From Henckelia pumila (Eukaryota > Streptophyta > Magnoliopsida > Lamiales > Gesneriaceae), in the NCBI RefSeq assembly GCF_033568475.1, contig NC_133120.1, positions 96,986,151 through 97,050,150 of the forward strand: DNA of 64,000 nucleotides, read 5' to 3'. Position 1 is the first letter of the stretch; each line of letters starts with the position of its first letter. Positions 11,304 through 23,632 of the stretch are shown here, piece by piece. Position numbers and translations under genes: made by a program. Under the pieces are notes generated by a model. It was not told the DNA's origin. It did not search any database and saw only the letters and a program-made list of their open reading frames with translations.

Positions 11304-11574
11304 TCTATACCTATTTATTAAGCAAGAAGGACTTAGAGAAATTGCATGGTCTCTTGGTATGAGAGCCCTAATTTTGAAATTTCAAATAATATGAAAAAGA
11401 GTGGAAAATAACTAATATAATTCATGTTTGAACTATCCTTATGGTTAATATTCTTAACCCAAAAAACATTCATTTTTTTGTTCCCATAAATTTATTAGAT
11501 TTTTTTCGAAATTAATTTTAATAAAAAAATTCAATTTTTTCGTCACACACAATGGGTGTGTGCAAATATACTAG
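11304..11574 (+). mobile_element. Small non-autonomous Helitron
   Basis: 271 bp between host A11303 and T11575. The 5' end is TCTATACCTATTTATTAAGC. The 3' end has a hairpin (CACACACAATGGGTGTGTG, 11544-11562) followed by CAAATATACTAG. It looks like the same short family as the element at 9602 (TC start, AT-rich arm with a TTAAG word, hairpin, CTAG end). Confidence 0.65.
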
Positions 11575-11580
11575 TATATA

Positions 11581-11808
11581 GCCCCAATGGGGTGTCCAAG
11601 TTGGTGGAGCAGGTGAACTCTTGGCCAAAGGTCAGGAGTTCGATTCTCCCTGCCAACACTTTCTTGGGCTAGCCTGTCACACAGGGTTTGCCCAGTGTGG
11701 TTTACCTGATTAGCGTAGTTTGCAGGCTATTACGTTAGTCCGAGGGTTTACCTAGAGCGCACCTAAGGATAGCGGCTGCGGGTTTCCACGTCACAAAAAA
11801 AAATAAAA
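11581..11808 (+). mobile_element. tRNA-derived SINE (Au-like), well preserved
   Basis: Begins GCCCCAATGGGGTGTCC. The A box is AGTTGGTGGAGCAGG and the B box GGAGTTCGATTCTCCC. A tRNA-unrelated body follows with GTTTGCCCAGTGTGGTTTACC and an A-rich end. A perfect 13-bp target duplication ATACTAGTATATA flanks it (11568-11580 and 11809-11821), the hallmark of LINE-mediated SINE insertion. The left duplication overlaps the CTAG terminus of the Helitron at 11304-11574, so the SINE landed on the Helitron end. Confidence 0.82.
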
Positions 11809-11910
11809 ATACTAGTATATATATGTGTGTTAAGTTTAAAAAATTAATGGTTTGCTGAATTTAAGGGTGCATGGTTTATTTGAATTTTCTAGCTTGAAAT
11901 TGAAACATTC

Positions 11911-11957
<47 letters not shown>

Positions 11958-11960
11958 TAT

Positions 11961-12134
11961 AATAATTTTTAGCTGCCCAACCATTCCTGTCCAACTCGTC
12001 TCTGATCACTAAAACCCACTACCGGGTTTTAGTTGTTTTTTTTTTAAAAAAATTTCGTATCACTAAAACCCACTATCTGGTTTTAGTTTTCGGGGATAAG
12101 TTGGGCATCATTGGTTGGGTATCTGAAAATTTCT
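11961..12134. mobile_element. Foldback MITE in a TA microsatellite, copy A
   Basis: About 175 bp bounded on both sides by (TA)n. The left arm TTTTTAGCTGCCCAACCA matches the reverse of the right arm, ATTTTCAGATACCCAACCA. Inside, two CACTAAAACCCACTA...GGTTTTAGT palindromes flank a T/A run. It shares arms and palindromes with the element at 12747. No coding. Confidence 0.65.
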
Positions 12135-12152
12135 ATATATATATATATATAT

Positions 12153-12685
12153 TGTCATGCCCCGGGCCCAGGCCCGTGCCTGCGTCACTGCACAACGGGC
12201 CCCTATAGCAACTACTTCGTATTCATCCTCGCTTTACGAAAATGATCAACCCAAGTTACTATAGAAGTCCATTGTAGCCAATTTTAAACTCATTTTAAAC
12301 CTTTCATTTTTCTCATGTGGGACACGGGTCTCACAATCACCCCTCCTTCAGAACGCGACGTCCTCGTCGCGGCCTGATCGATCCACCAGCACCGGAAATC
12401 TAGAGATGGCTCCTACAGGTTCAAGAGGTGGCTCCCACGCACGTAGCATTTTGTCCCGCATAGCACTTATTTGTCGGGGTCTGCCGGCTAGTGACCGTCT
12501 CTGATACCATTCTGTCATGTCCCGGGCCCAGGCCCGTGCCTGCGCGACTGCACAACGGGCCCCTATAGCAATTACTTCGTATTCGTCATCGCTTTATGAA
12601 AATGATCAACCCAAGTTACTATGTCCATTGTAGCCCATTTTAAACTCATTTTAAACCTTTCATTTTTCCCATGTGGGACAGTGGT

Positions 12686-12691
<6 letters not shown>
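12153..12691 (-). mobile_element. TRIM retrotransposon (terminal-repeat retrotransposon in miniature)
   Basis: Two direct repeats, 12153-12335 (183 bp) and 12513-12691 (179 bp), each running TGTCATG(C/T)CCCGGG ... TCTCACA, surround 177 bp of non-coding DNA. Next to the right repeat the plus strand reads CTCTGATACCA (12499-12509). On the minus strand this is TGGTATCAGAG, the initiator-Met tRNA primer-binding site, so the element lies in minus orientation. A clean target duplication is not visible because microsatellites abut both ends. Confidence 0.8.

Positions 12692-12746
<55 letters not shown>
12689..12746. repeat. (CA)n-(TA)n compound microsatellite
   Basis: About 19 CA units followed by about 9 TA units. 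The CA run starts inside the CACA terminus of the TRIM's right LTR. Confidence 0.9.
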
Positions 12747-12913
12747 GAATGCTCAGCTGTCCAACCATGTTATTCTACTAGGTCCGTGACTACTAAAACC
12801 CGATAGTGGGTTTTAGTGGTTTTTTTTTTTTTTTGCATCACTAAAACCTACTACCGGGTTTTAGTGGTCGCGGACCAAGTGAAAAAACATGGTTGAACAA
12901 CTGAAAAATTCCT
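12747..12913. mobile_element. Foldback MITE in a TA microsatellite, copy B
   Basis: The left arm CTCAGCTGTCCAACCATG and the reverse of the right arm, TTCAGTTGTTCAACCATG, are near-perfect inverted repeats. The interior has two ACTAAAACC...GGTTTTAGTGG palindromes around a T16 run. (TA)n lies on both sides. Same family as 11961-12134. Confidence 0.7.
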
Positions 12914-12940
12914 ATATATATATATATATATATATATAAA

Positions 12941-13499
12941 CGCAAGAGCACCTTAGTGATCAATGATATGGCCTCCCTCGTGATTTTACCCTTGGATGAC
13001 TACATGAATTTGTTCGGCCCAATCACACCGTCTTGGTTAAAAACAAACTACTCAATAATTAAAACTAGAATTAAACAAGAATTAAAATAAAAAGAAAAGA
13101 AAAAGTGCAGAAATATCTTCTCTTATCCAGCCGCCTTGCTCTGGTTGTGCGTCCAAAAATCCCTGATGAATCCCCTTATCCCGTATGAATAAGTCCCTTA
13201 AATACGAGTTTAAAAAGCCCATGGAAAATAGCCCGTAAAATAAGACTTTTTAATTTCCGAAATTCTAAATTTTTCTGATTTCGGATGTCGCGCTCGAGTG
13301 AGCACAACCTCTCGCTCGAGCGAAAGACTCTCTGTTCCGAAGATTTCTGCTCCCGTATTTCTCGCTCGAGCGATCACAAGCTCTCGCTCGAGCGAGCATG
13401 TTTCTGCCAGAAAAAATAATTCACACACAGACTTGCGCGGTTCCCATCTTTCCTTGCGCGATTGCGCGTCCACTAGCGCTGATAACCATCAATCATGCT
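12941..13499 (-). repeat. LTR-derived repeat, left part (interrupted at 13500)
   Basis: Together with 20211-20743 this forms one older repeat split by the large-LTR element. Around 13285-13400 it carries several near-identical CGCTCGAGCGAG palindromes. Its far end reads TGTTGATAAGTGC on the minus strand (20743 downwards), similar to Ty3-type LTR starts. I could not define its left edge or a target duplication, so solo-LTR status is inference. Confidence 0.4.
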
Positions 13500-13504
13500 A
13501 TCGC

Positions 13505-16500
13505 TGAAACATCCTAAAACTACTACTGAATTTTTTTTTAAATCTCTTATTATAAAATAATGAATATAAATATATATATGCCCATACATATATATATCGT
13601 ACTTAAAAATAACTTTACTTAATTTAAAATAAAAATACACAAAAAATACAATAAAGGTACACGCATGCAATTAAATACTTAAAACTAATTACTAAATAAT
13701 AATTTATAAGAATGTCATAATAAAATTCCTAAATAATATTTCTTTCACAAAAATTCATGAAAACTTAGAAAATAATTACTTAAATGTAAAATCCATGCAT
13801 ATACTAAAAATCTATAATAATAATACATATGCGGAAATATATGTTCTAGTCTCAACATAAAAATCATCTTAGAGCAATGGTCACGGGTTCTAGCCGCCTG
13901 GATACTCATATGCCCTCGCCACCAGTCGGGAACACATTAACTTCATTAACATTCTGCTCACCTGCACCATTTAAATCTAGTGAGCCTAGAGGCTCAGCAC
14001 GTTCTATCCTTATATAACAAAATGAAACCACACACAAGCACACATCATATAAAATACGTGAATAATAATTATACGTGCATGCTCTTAAAATATTATGCAT
14101 ATAAACATGAATAAATAATTATAATGCTTCATCATCATGCTAAACATAAACATCATATTTAATAAATCTCATAAAATGTCTTATCATAATTTCTTAGTTC
14201 TCAACAGGTCGTATCCATGTCGGTGACATCATACTGAGCGATTGATCAATCTATAAACCAACGTACGCGGCGGTGGGGTTTTCACCTCTGTGCTGCCACT
14301 TCACCAGCCCTCTCAGCTGGATCCATAAGCTCATCATACTTATACATCATTAGGAAGGTCACCGGGCCCAGGTATCCCGGCCTCCAACCACATCACTTTC
14401 CACCTTCACTTCAACTTCCATAAAAATATATTTTTCTTAACATACATTTAAACTTATCATAAAAATTCTTACATGATGCATGAACTTAAAAAAATATCAT
14501 TTATTTCTTTATTTCATGAAAATTTGTCCGTAAATATATATTTAATTTATTTTCTTAAAAATCATACTTATATATCTAATAAAAATGCATGCATGAATTA
14601 AATATATATTTACGGACGTTTATTTTTCCAAGGACTTGTTCGAGCTGCTGACCACTTAACTTAAACCCATAAATTTTTAGACTGACTCAAAAACCCAAAA
14701 GCCCGACCTGAAAGGCCCATTAAGCTTCATGGGCCCCCAGGCCCATGAAAAACTAATGGGCTTACTAAAAACATAATTTAGGCCCATAAACTTATTAACT
14801 TAAAGTTAAATTAATAAAATTATTAACTAACCATTAACTTATAAATTTGACCGATAAAATTACTAAACCCGCCACAACTTGGTCCAATAATTTTCATGGA
14901 TCACACGGCCCATGACAAATTAGTGGGCTCACTTCATTAATTAATTAAGCCCATAATTAAAATTAAACTAGTCTAATTAATTAATTAACTCGAACCCAAA
15001 CTCATTTATTATTAACTTAATCTCTTATTTAATTCAAAATAAAAATACCCGAGTCCAACTAATATAAACCAAACCCAAACCAAACTAACTTGACCCATTA
15101 TATTTTAGACCCAACCCGGACCCGAAAAGCCGAGCCCGGCCTGCCAAAACACCAGACACAACCCTAGATTACCTCTCCCTAAGCCCAACTCGAGGCAGCC
15201 CTGAGCGGCTTCCGAAAATCTGATCGTGCCGCCTGCTCAGGCCACCTTTGGATGTGAAACCACCTCCCATACTTAGCCAACACCCAGAAGGTTCTAACCC
15301 AACAAATTTGACCTTAAAACAAGCCCTGTAGAAGGAGAACAAACCAAAACAACAGAGCCCCTCTGCTGCTGTTCGTGCAGAACGCGACCGCTGATTCCGG
15401 CCGTTCGGCCGCCAATCTCCGGCCACCACTGGCCGGAGAACCACCTGGAAAAACTTTTCAAAGGTCTTGGGATTATAACTCAACTAGAACCAACCTAAAA
15501 CTTGTCCTGTGGACCAAGAACGAGCCCTCGCACGCAAACCGCTCAGTTTGCGTCTAAACCTGCGTCCAGCATGAACCTAGCCCAAACCAACGACTAAAGC
15601 CACTGAACCGTCATCCAAACACGACCCTAGGGACCCTATATCAACCCTCAACCCGTTGGTCAGCAAGCTAGAACAATCCATGACAGAAAAACGTGATAAA
15701 ATTGATTCATAAGCTTTAAAAACGTAGGTTCTATGCATGTTCATGAATGTTCTTCATTAAAACCACATATATCATGCAAGATCATAATTTTCATGCTAAA
15801 ATCAGAATAATATGACTTAAATGGTGTTCAAAAAGGGATTCAAACGTGCCTTGATGAATATTTGCAAGAAATAACGTTTATGTCGCGTCGTACGGCTCTC
15901 TGGGACGAACAGATCTCCAACCAATATAAAATCTTAAAAGCTCGGCTACGGGGCTGTGAAAATCTTGCTAGAACGATGAAGATGATGGAGAAAGGTTGAG
16001 GGAGGCGGCTAGGGAGTTGAGGCGTGAGATAGGGTAGAAAATCTTAGGATAATATTTGGGTAGTCTAGGTTAAATATTTAAATAAATACTTTGGGTAGAT
16101 AATTACTAAAATTTAAACTAAAAAAATACATGATAATTTTCTAAAAACTTAAAAATCCCGAAATAATAAAATAGGTGATTTTTAAAACTTAATAAAAGTC
16201 ATTAAAATGATTTATTTTGGGTAAAAACGGACATCTAAATATACATATATATAAATACCATAATTTTCTTCAAATTATACCTTAAAATAATATTTTAAGG
16301 CTCCTAAAAATCTCCGAAAATATTTTGGGTGAAAACAAACATCTCGTCCGTCCACGGCCCCGCCTACGCGATCATAAAATAAACTTTCTCAAATAAATTC
16401 ATAAACCACAGAAAACAAATTTAAATGCCGAAAAAATATTTAAAACATGAAAATAAATCACATAATTTAAATAATCACTCATAAAAACAATTTAACACAT

Positions 16501-16575
16501 TTTCACATTATTTTAAACTTATTAAATCTCTTAGTTATGCATGCGGATTTACGTAGCAAATTTTCGGACGTTACA
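13505..16575 (-). repeat. 3' LTR of the giant-LTR element
   Basis: About 99% identical by eye to 17136-20205. It contains a 104-codon open frame (15483-15169, minus) that is also open in the other LTR but has no recognised domain. Confidence 0.9.
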
Positions 16576-17135
16576 ATTCTCTCCCCCTTAAATGGAATTT
16601 CGTCCTCGAAATTTGATTTAACTTAGTCGTCTAATAACACATGACTAAAATGTTTCAAAACTAATTTTTTAAACTTAAATCCCAAAAACATAACTTAATT
16701 TATATATCTAAAATTCAACTTAAATCTCAAAAAGAAAAAAAAATTTCTAACTTGTCAAACTTAAAATCTAAAATCATAACTTAATCTACAAATCTAAATG
16801 TCAAACTTACGTCTCATAAATTATCAAACTTAATTTTTTAAACAAATATCATTCTAGTCATCCTGGTGTGTAACGTGTATCAGAAACATACTGTAATTTC
16901 CATAAATTCTCTACGTAACCGCATTGCATAAATAATTTTTTTTTTTTTTTTTTTTTTTACTTTAAGACTTTCATAACTTAAAATTATCATTTTCATAAAT
17001 CATTAAAACAAAAATCATGTGTCCCATGCATAAAACATAATTTAAAACATTTAAAACTTACAGACTGGCAGTGCGGCTTCTGAGCTCCGTGTAGCAGGCT
17101 AGTAACCCTCCAAGGACCATGGCTCTGATACCAAA
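16576..17135 (-). other. Interior of the giant-LTR element
   Basis: 560 bp of AT-rich non-coding DNA holding only the polypurine tract (left) and the primer-binding site (right). It includes a T21 run near 16929-16949. Confidence 0.8.
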
Positions 17136-20100
17136 TGAAACATCCTAAAACTACTACTGAATTTTTTTTTAAATCTCTTATTATAAAATAATGAATATAA
17201 ATATATATATGCCCATACATATATATATCGTACTTAAAAATAACTTTACTTAATTTAAAATAAAAATACACAAAAAATACAATAAAGGTACACGCATGCA
17301 ATTAAATACTTAAAACTAATTACTAAATAATAATTTATAAGAATGCCATAATAAAATTCCTAAATAATATTTCTTTCACAAAAATTCATGAAAACTTAGA
17401 AAATAATTACTTAAATGTAAAATCCATGCATATACTAAAAATCTATAATAATAATACATATGCGGAAATATATGTTCTAGTCTCAACATAAAAATCATCT
17501 TAGAGCAATGGTCACGGGTTGTAGCCGCCTGGATACTCATATGCCCTCGCCACCAGTCGGGAACACATTAACTTCATTAACATTCTGCTCACCTGCACTA
17601 TTTAAATCTAGTGAGCCTAGAGGCTCAGCACGTTCTATCCTTATATAACAAAATGAAACCACACACAAGCACACATCATATAAAATACGTGAATAATAAT
17701 TATACGTGCATGCTCTTAAAATATTATGCATATAAACATGAATAAATAATTATAATGCTTCATCATCATGCTAAACATAAACATCATATTTAATAAATCT
17801 CATAAAATGTCTTATCATAATTTCTTAGTTCTCAACAAGTCGTATCCATGTCGGTGGCATCATACTGAGCGATTGATCAATCTATAAACCAACGTACGCG
17901 GCGGTGGGGTTTTCACCTCTGTGCTGCCACTTCACCAGCCCTCTCAGCTGGATCCATAAGCTCATCATACTTATACATCATTAGGAAGGTCACCCGGCCC
18001 AGGTATCCCGGCCTCCAACCACATCACTTTCCACCTTCACTTCAACTTCCATAAAAATATATTTTTCTTAACATACATTTAAACTTATCATAAAAATTCT
18101 TACATGATGCATGAACTTAAAAAAATATCATTTATTTCTTTATTTCATGAAAATTTGTCCGTAAATATATATTTAATTTATTTTCTTAAAAATCATACTT
18201 ATATATCTAATAAAAATGCATGCATGAATTAAATATATATTTACGGACGTTTATTTTTCCAAGGACTTGTTCGAGCTGCTGACCACTTAACTTAAACCCA
18301 TAAATTTTTAGACTGACTCAAAAACCCAAAAGCCCGACCTGAAAGGCCCATTAAGCTTCATGGGCCCCCAGGCCCATGAAAAACTAATGGGCTTACTAAA
18401 AACATAATTTAGGCCCATCAACTTATTAACTTAAAGTTAAATTAATAAAATTATTAACTAACCATTAACTTATAAATTTGACCGATAAAATTACTAAACC
18501 CGCCACAACTTGGTCCAATAATTTTCATGGATCACACGGCCCATGACAAATTAGTGGACTCACTTCATTAATTAATTAAGCCCATAATTAAAATTAAACT
18601 AGTCTAATTAATTAATTAACTCGAACCCAAACTCATTTATTATTAACTTAATCTCTTATTTAATTCAAAATAAAAATACCCGAGTCCAACTAATATAAAC
18701 CAAACCCGAACCAAACTAACTTGACCCATTATATTTTAGACCCAACCCGGACCCGAAAAGCCGAGCCCGGCCTGCCAAAACACCAGACACAACCCTAGCT
18801 TACCTCTCCCTAAGCCCAACTCGAGGCAGCCCTGAGCGGCTTCCGAAAATCTGATCGTGCCGCCTGCTCAGGCCACCTTTGGATGTGAAACCACCTTCCA
18901 TACTTAGCCAACACCCAGACGGTTCTAACCCAACAAATTTGACCTTAAACCAAGCCCTGTAGAAGGAGAACGAACCAAAACAACAGAGCCCCTCTGCTGC
19001 TGTTCGTGCAGAACGCGACTGCTGATTCCGGCCGTTCGGCCGCCAATCTCCGGCCACCACTGGCCAGAGAACCACCTGGAAAATTTTTTCAAAGGTCTTG
19101 GGATTATAACTCAACTAGAACCAACCTAAAACTCGTCCTGTGGACCAAGAACGAGCCCTCGCACGCAAACCGCTCAGTTTGCGTCTAAACCTGCGTCCAG
19201 CATGAACCTAGCCCAAACCAACGACTAAAGCCACTGAACCATCATCCAAACACGACCCTAGGGACCCTATATCAACCCTCAACCCGTTGGTCAGCAAGCT
19301 AGAACAATCCATGACAGAAAAACGTGATAAAATTGATTCATAAGCTTTAAAAACGTAGGTTCTATGCATGTTCATGAATGTTCTTCATTAAAACCACATA
19401 TATCATGCAAGATCATAATTTTCATGCTAAAATCAGAATAATATGACTTAAATGGTGTTCAAGAAGGGATTCAAACGTGCCTTGATGAATATTTGCAAGA
19501 AATAACGTTTATGTCGCGTCGTACGGCTCTCCGGGACGAACAGATCTCCAACCAATATAAAATCTTAAAAGCTCGGCTACGGGGCTGTGAAAATCTTGCT
19601 AGAACGATGAAGATGATGGAGAAAGGTTGAGGGAGGCGGTAGGGAGTTGAGGCGTGAGATAGGGTAGAAAATCTTAGGATAATATTTGGGTAGTCTAGGT
19701 TAAATATTTAAATAAATACTTTGGGTAGATAATTACTAAAATTTAAACTAAAAAAATACATGATAATTTGCTAAAAACTTAAAAATCCCGAAATAATAAA
19801 ATAAGTGATTTTTAAAACTTAATAAAAGTCATTAAAATGATTTATTTTGGGTAAAAACGGACATCTAAATATACATATATATAAATACCATAATTTTCTT
19901 CAAATTATACCTTAAAATAATATTTTAAGGCTCCTAAAAATCTCCGAAAATATTTTGGGTGAAAACAAACATCTCGTTCGTCCACGGCCCCGCCTACGCG
20001 ATCATAAAATAAACTTTCTCAAATAAATTCATAAACCACAGAAAACAAATTTAAATGCCGAAAAAATATTTAAAACATGAAAATAAATCACATAATTTAA

Positions 20101-20205
20101 ATAATCACTCATAAAAACAATTTAACACATTTTCACATTATTTTAAACTTATTAAATCTCTTAGTTATGCATGCGGATTTACGTAGCAAATTTCCGGACG
20201 TTACA
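17136..20205 (-). repeat. 5' LTR of the giant-LTR element
   Basis: Direct repeat of 13505-16575 in the same orientation. Scattered single-base differences (for example 14236 versus 17867) are too few for an old insertion. Confidence 0.9.
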
Positions 20206-20210
20206 ATCGC

Positions 20211-20743
20211 GCTTCCTTCAGCAGCCAACAGCGCAACTTAAGCGCTAATCTCTTCTCATCCATGGGAGTTTGCGCTTCTTCATCCTTGTTTGCACTACAT
20301 GTAGTGCAAACAATTCTTTTTCACAAACTATAGCGCTGTTCACATCCTCCATTGCGTGCTTGCGCCTCTTGTTGTGCTAAACTCTTGTGCAAACGCGCTA
20401 AAACTTCACTTATCAGCGCATGCTTCAACTTGCTGCGCGCGACAATTTTGAAAAATTCATATCTTCTAGCCGTCGGATCGAGCTGAAATTTGGACATCAA
20501 CTTCAAAACATCTTGAATTCATTTTGATTGGTGGAGATCGGATTTGGATCTCTCTAAAATTAAATATAAATTTTTGACCAAAGCTGCTCCGTAATTCACT
20601 TTTCAAAAATCTATTTTCCTACAAAATCAACCGGGAGAGTGAAATACACACATGTATTAAAACCTATAAAAACAATATGAATGCACACAAAAATATATAT
20701 AAAAATATCAAAAACTAATGCATACAAAATGCACTTATCAACA
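20211..20743 (-). repeat. LTR-derived repeat, right part
   Basis: Continuation of the repeat broken at 13499. GCGC-rich words (gcgcaa, agcgct) continue across the insertion. The end CACTTATCAACA at 20732-20743 is TGTTGATAAGTG on the minus strand. A (TA)n tract follows. No coding. Confidence 0.4.
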
Positions 20744-21196
20744 ATATATATATATATATACATATTCCGTGCACATCATGTACAATAGGTGAGTTGACCA
20801 GCATAATTGGTGAGCTGACTTATACTTGGTGGGCACAGACTTAGGTATAGTTGTTGGGCACCATAAAAGAACTCTATGTATATATATACATGCATATCGT
20901 CCAAAAAAATACACACATATATGGTAAAAATGCGTGTGTCTATAATTGATTTTTTGTATCTTTAATTGATAGACGGTCTATCTGGAAAACAAATATTATG
21001 GGATTGAATCCCAAACTTTTATTAATTTGTGTGTTTTATTGACAATTCTGGATTTTGTCATAGATAGTGTATTAATATATCGAGGCAAAAAGTAAATAAA
21101 TATTATCAATAAAAATTAAAATAATTATTTGAAATATTATTAATTTAATTTCAGTTAATTTTATATATGTGTGTGTGAAAATTTTTATTAATGGTA

Positions 21197-21248
<52 letters not shown>

Positions 21249-21815
21249 AATTTTCGATTCAAAATTAGATATTTGATTGGATATTTCAAATTTTAAAATT
21301 TGATTGGATGTTTCAATATTTTCGGTTTCAAAATTTTATTGCTTATGATAATTTTTGGTTCAAAATTTGAAATTTTATTATAAATATTTTTTGTTATCTT
21401 AAAATCGAGTATTTCTCATATATTTCTGGTCAAAATAAAAGTATTTGATTTGAAGCAAGTTTTTATTTTGATTATGTATGGTAAATTGTATCATTTTTAT
21501 GGAACATTTTATATGTATATGTGACAACAAAAAAATTCCGAGCTTTTAATATAGATATATATATATACATCATTTATGTAAGATATCGAAATGTACCATT
21601 AGCTTGATTATATAATGAATTAATTAAATATTAATATATTTATCATATCATACTTATCAAATAGTACTTTGGGTGGTTCAAGTTTATGATACAATTGAAT
21701 TTTACAAAAATATCCCGTCAAATTAAAGAAGTAACCTTAATATCATAAATGTCTCTATCAAAACATCAATTTGCAACTTAGGTATTATGTATGTGTTAAT
21801 AAAGTTTTGATATGA
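20744..21815. other. AT-rich region with microsatellites
   Basis: (TA)n at 20745-20762 and (GT)n-(TA)n at 21196-21246; otherwise low-complexity AT-rich DNA. No gene is recognised. Confidence 0.5.
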
Positions 21816-21928
21816 TGAGCAACCACCATAAATACTTATAAGAGCACCGTTGACGTGACATCCTCAACATCCAATTGATAAACGTCACATTAGCCCGTGT
21901 CCATATAGGTGTTTACGGTGGTTGCTCA
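21816..21928. mobile_element. Short MITE with about 24-bp inverted repeats
   Basis: The left end TGAGCAACCACCATAAATAC and the reverse of the right end TGAGCAACCACCGTAAACAC are inverted repeats differing at a few positions. The 113-bp length and non-coding core fit a MITE. Target duplication is unclear, so the superfamily is not assigned. A (TA)n tract lies 16 bp beyond. Confidence 0.6.
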
Positions 21929-21937
21929 AAATATAAA

Positions 21938-21972
<35 letters not shown>

Positions 21973-23335
21973 AAATTTGTACACCCACCATACCCATCTA
22001 CGTGACATAGCACTTAGATATTGGATATACACCACATCGATGTAAAAGATGCATGCCAACAATAATTGTTAAACAATCAAGATGAGGGGAAACTCAATCT
22101 TTTCAAACATAAAAAAGTTTTCAAATTCAAAACAGATAATTCACAAATCCTTACAATGCATAAAAACTAAAAAGATATCCTCACACTTCACAAATTAAAG
22201 TATATAATATAAGATTACAAATACAGATAATTTAATCTTTGACCTTAGGCTTATTTTTAGACATCATCTTGGATAAAACTCAGTGATTGACATGATGTTC
22301 CCTGATAATTCACTAGAATGAGATGACTTATTTTGGGAAGATGATTTGGTTGATCCAAGCTCTTTTGAATCATATGCTTGAAATAACGCATTTTTCGAAA
22401 TAGAACCGCTATTTGTGAAAAAATGTTGGCTCTGAAGGAACCGGCAAAGAGATGGTAAAACTACTAAGCATTAGAACAATGGAAGCCATTGTTGGTCTAT
22501 TTGCTGGATTATCTTGCACGCATAACAATCCAATATGAATGCATCGTAATATATCACGTAAGGAACCCAAACTAGCCCTCAGCACGGGGTCGATCATATC
22601 CTCGATCGTTCTTTGGTGCCAATATTTCCATGCCTGTGAGAATTGAGATATTTCTCTTAAATAAATTAGCATTCAATACATGGAAGTCCAGATACTTGAT
22701 TGAAGGTGGTGAATCTTGAATGATAAAGGTTAATTAAAGGGCTAAAATATGGAATATTCTCAATTATATGTGAAATAAGAAAAAAAAAAAAGAATATTAG
22801 AAAGAGGGGACTAGCAAACCTCTAAGCTACAGCTGATTATAAAATTGGTAATTGGCTTCAATAACAATAGACTTGCTTACCACGCTTAAGAGGTCTTCTG
22901 TATTCTCTCCATTTCGAAATGAGTTGTTTTTCTGGCCAGTCACGATTTCTAGAATCAACACTCCAAAGCTAAATACGTCGGATTTAACAGAAAATTGGCC
23001 GTGCATTGCATATTCCGGTGACATATACCCACTGCAATCAACATGCAAGTTATCAGAATATGATCTGTACATACGCATAATTGCACAGTTTATTCGAAAT
23101 AAAATGGATAGAAGTTTGTTTGTATGGGATGGAATTATAGAACAACTGAGCTCATGGCTTCACCTGAAAACAGAACATTAATTAAAAATTTCTCCAATTA
23201 TCCCATATGATGCAAGTTTTATCTTCCAAACCTACCGATTGATATTTGATAGTCTTGGTCGCCTGTCTTATACTACTACGTACACATGTTTATGAATTTG
23301 ACCTGATCACTTCAAGTGAAACAATATACTTACTA

Positions 23336-23632
<297 letters not shown>

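Larger units (their letters stand above)
13505..20205 (-). mobile_element. Non-autonomous LTR retrotransposon with giant LTRs
   Basis: 6.70-kb element bounded by a perfect 5-bp target duplication ATCGC (13500-13504 and 20206-20210). It consists of a 3,071-bp LTR, a 560-bp interior and a 3,070-bp LTR. LTRs run TGAAACATCC ... GGACGTTACA on the plus strand. GGCTCTGATACCA at 17121-17133 is the complement of the initiator-Met primer site, so the element is in minus orientation and the right repeat is its 5' LTR. A polypurine tract (minus AAGGGGGAGAGAA, 16577-16589) abuts the other LTR. No gag, protease, integrase or RT is present anywhere, so it must be mobilised in trans. Confidence 0.9.

Noticed and set aside
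15169..19114. 104-codon minus-strand ORFs in both giant LTRs as genes
   Set aside because: Identical because the LTRs are copies of each other; no conserved domain, and two near-identical copies give no independent evidence of selection.
13505..20205. Segmental tandem duplication of about 3 kb
   Set aside because: TG..CA ends, a tRNA-Met primer site, a polypurine tract and an ATCGC duplication show it is an LTR element.
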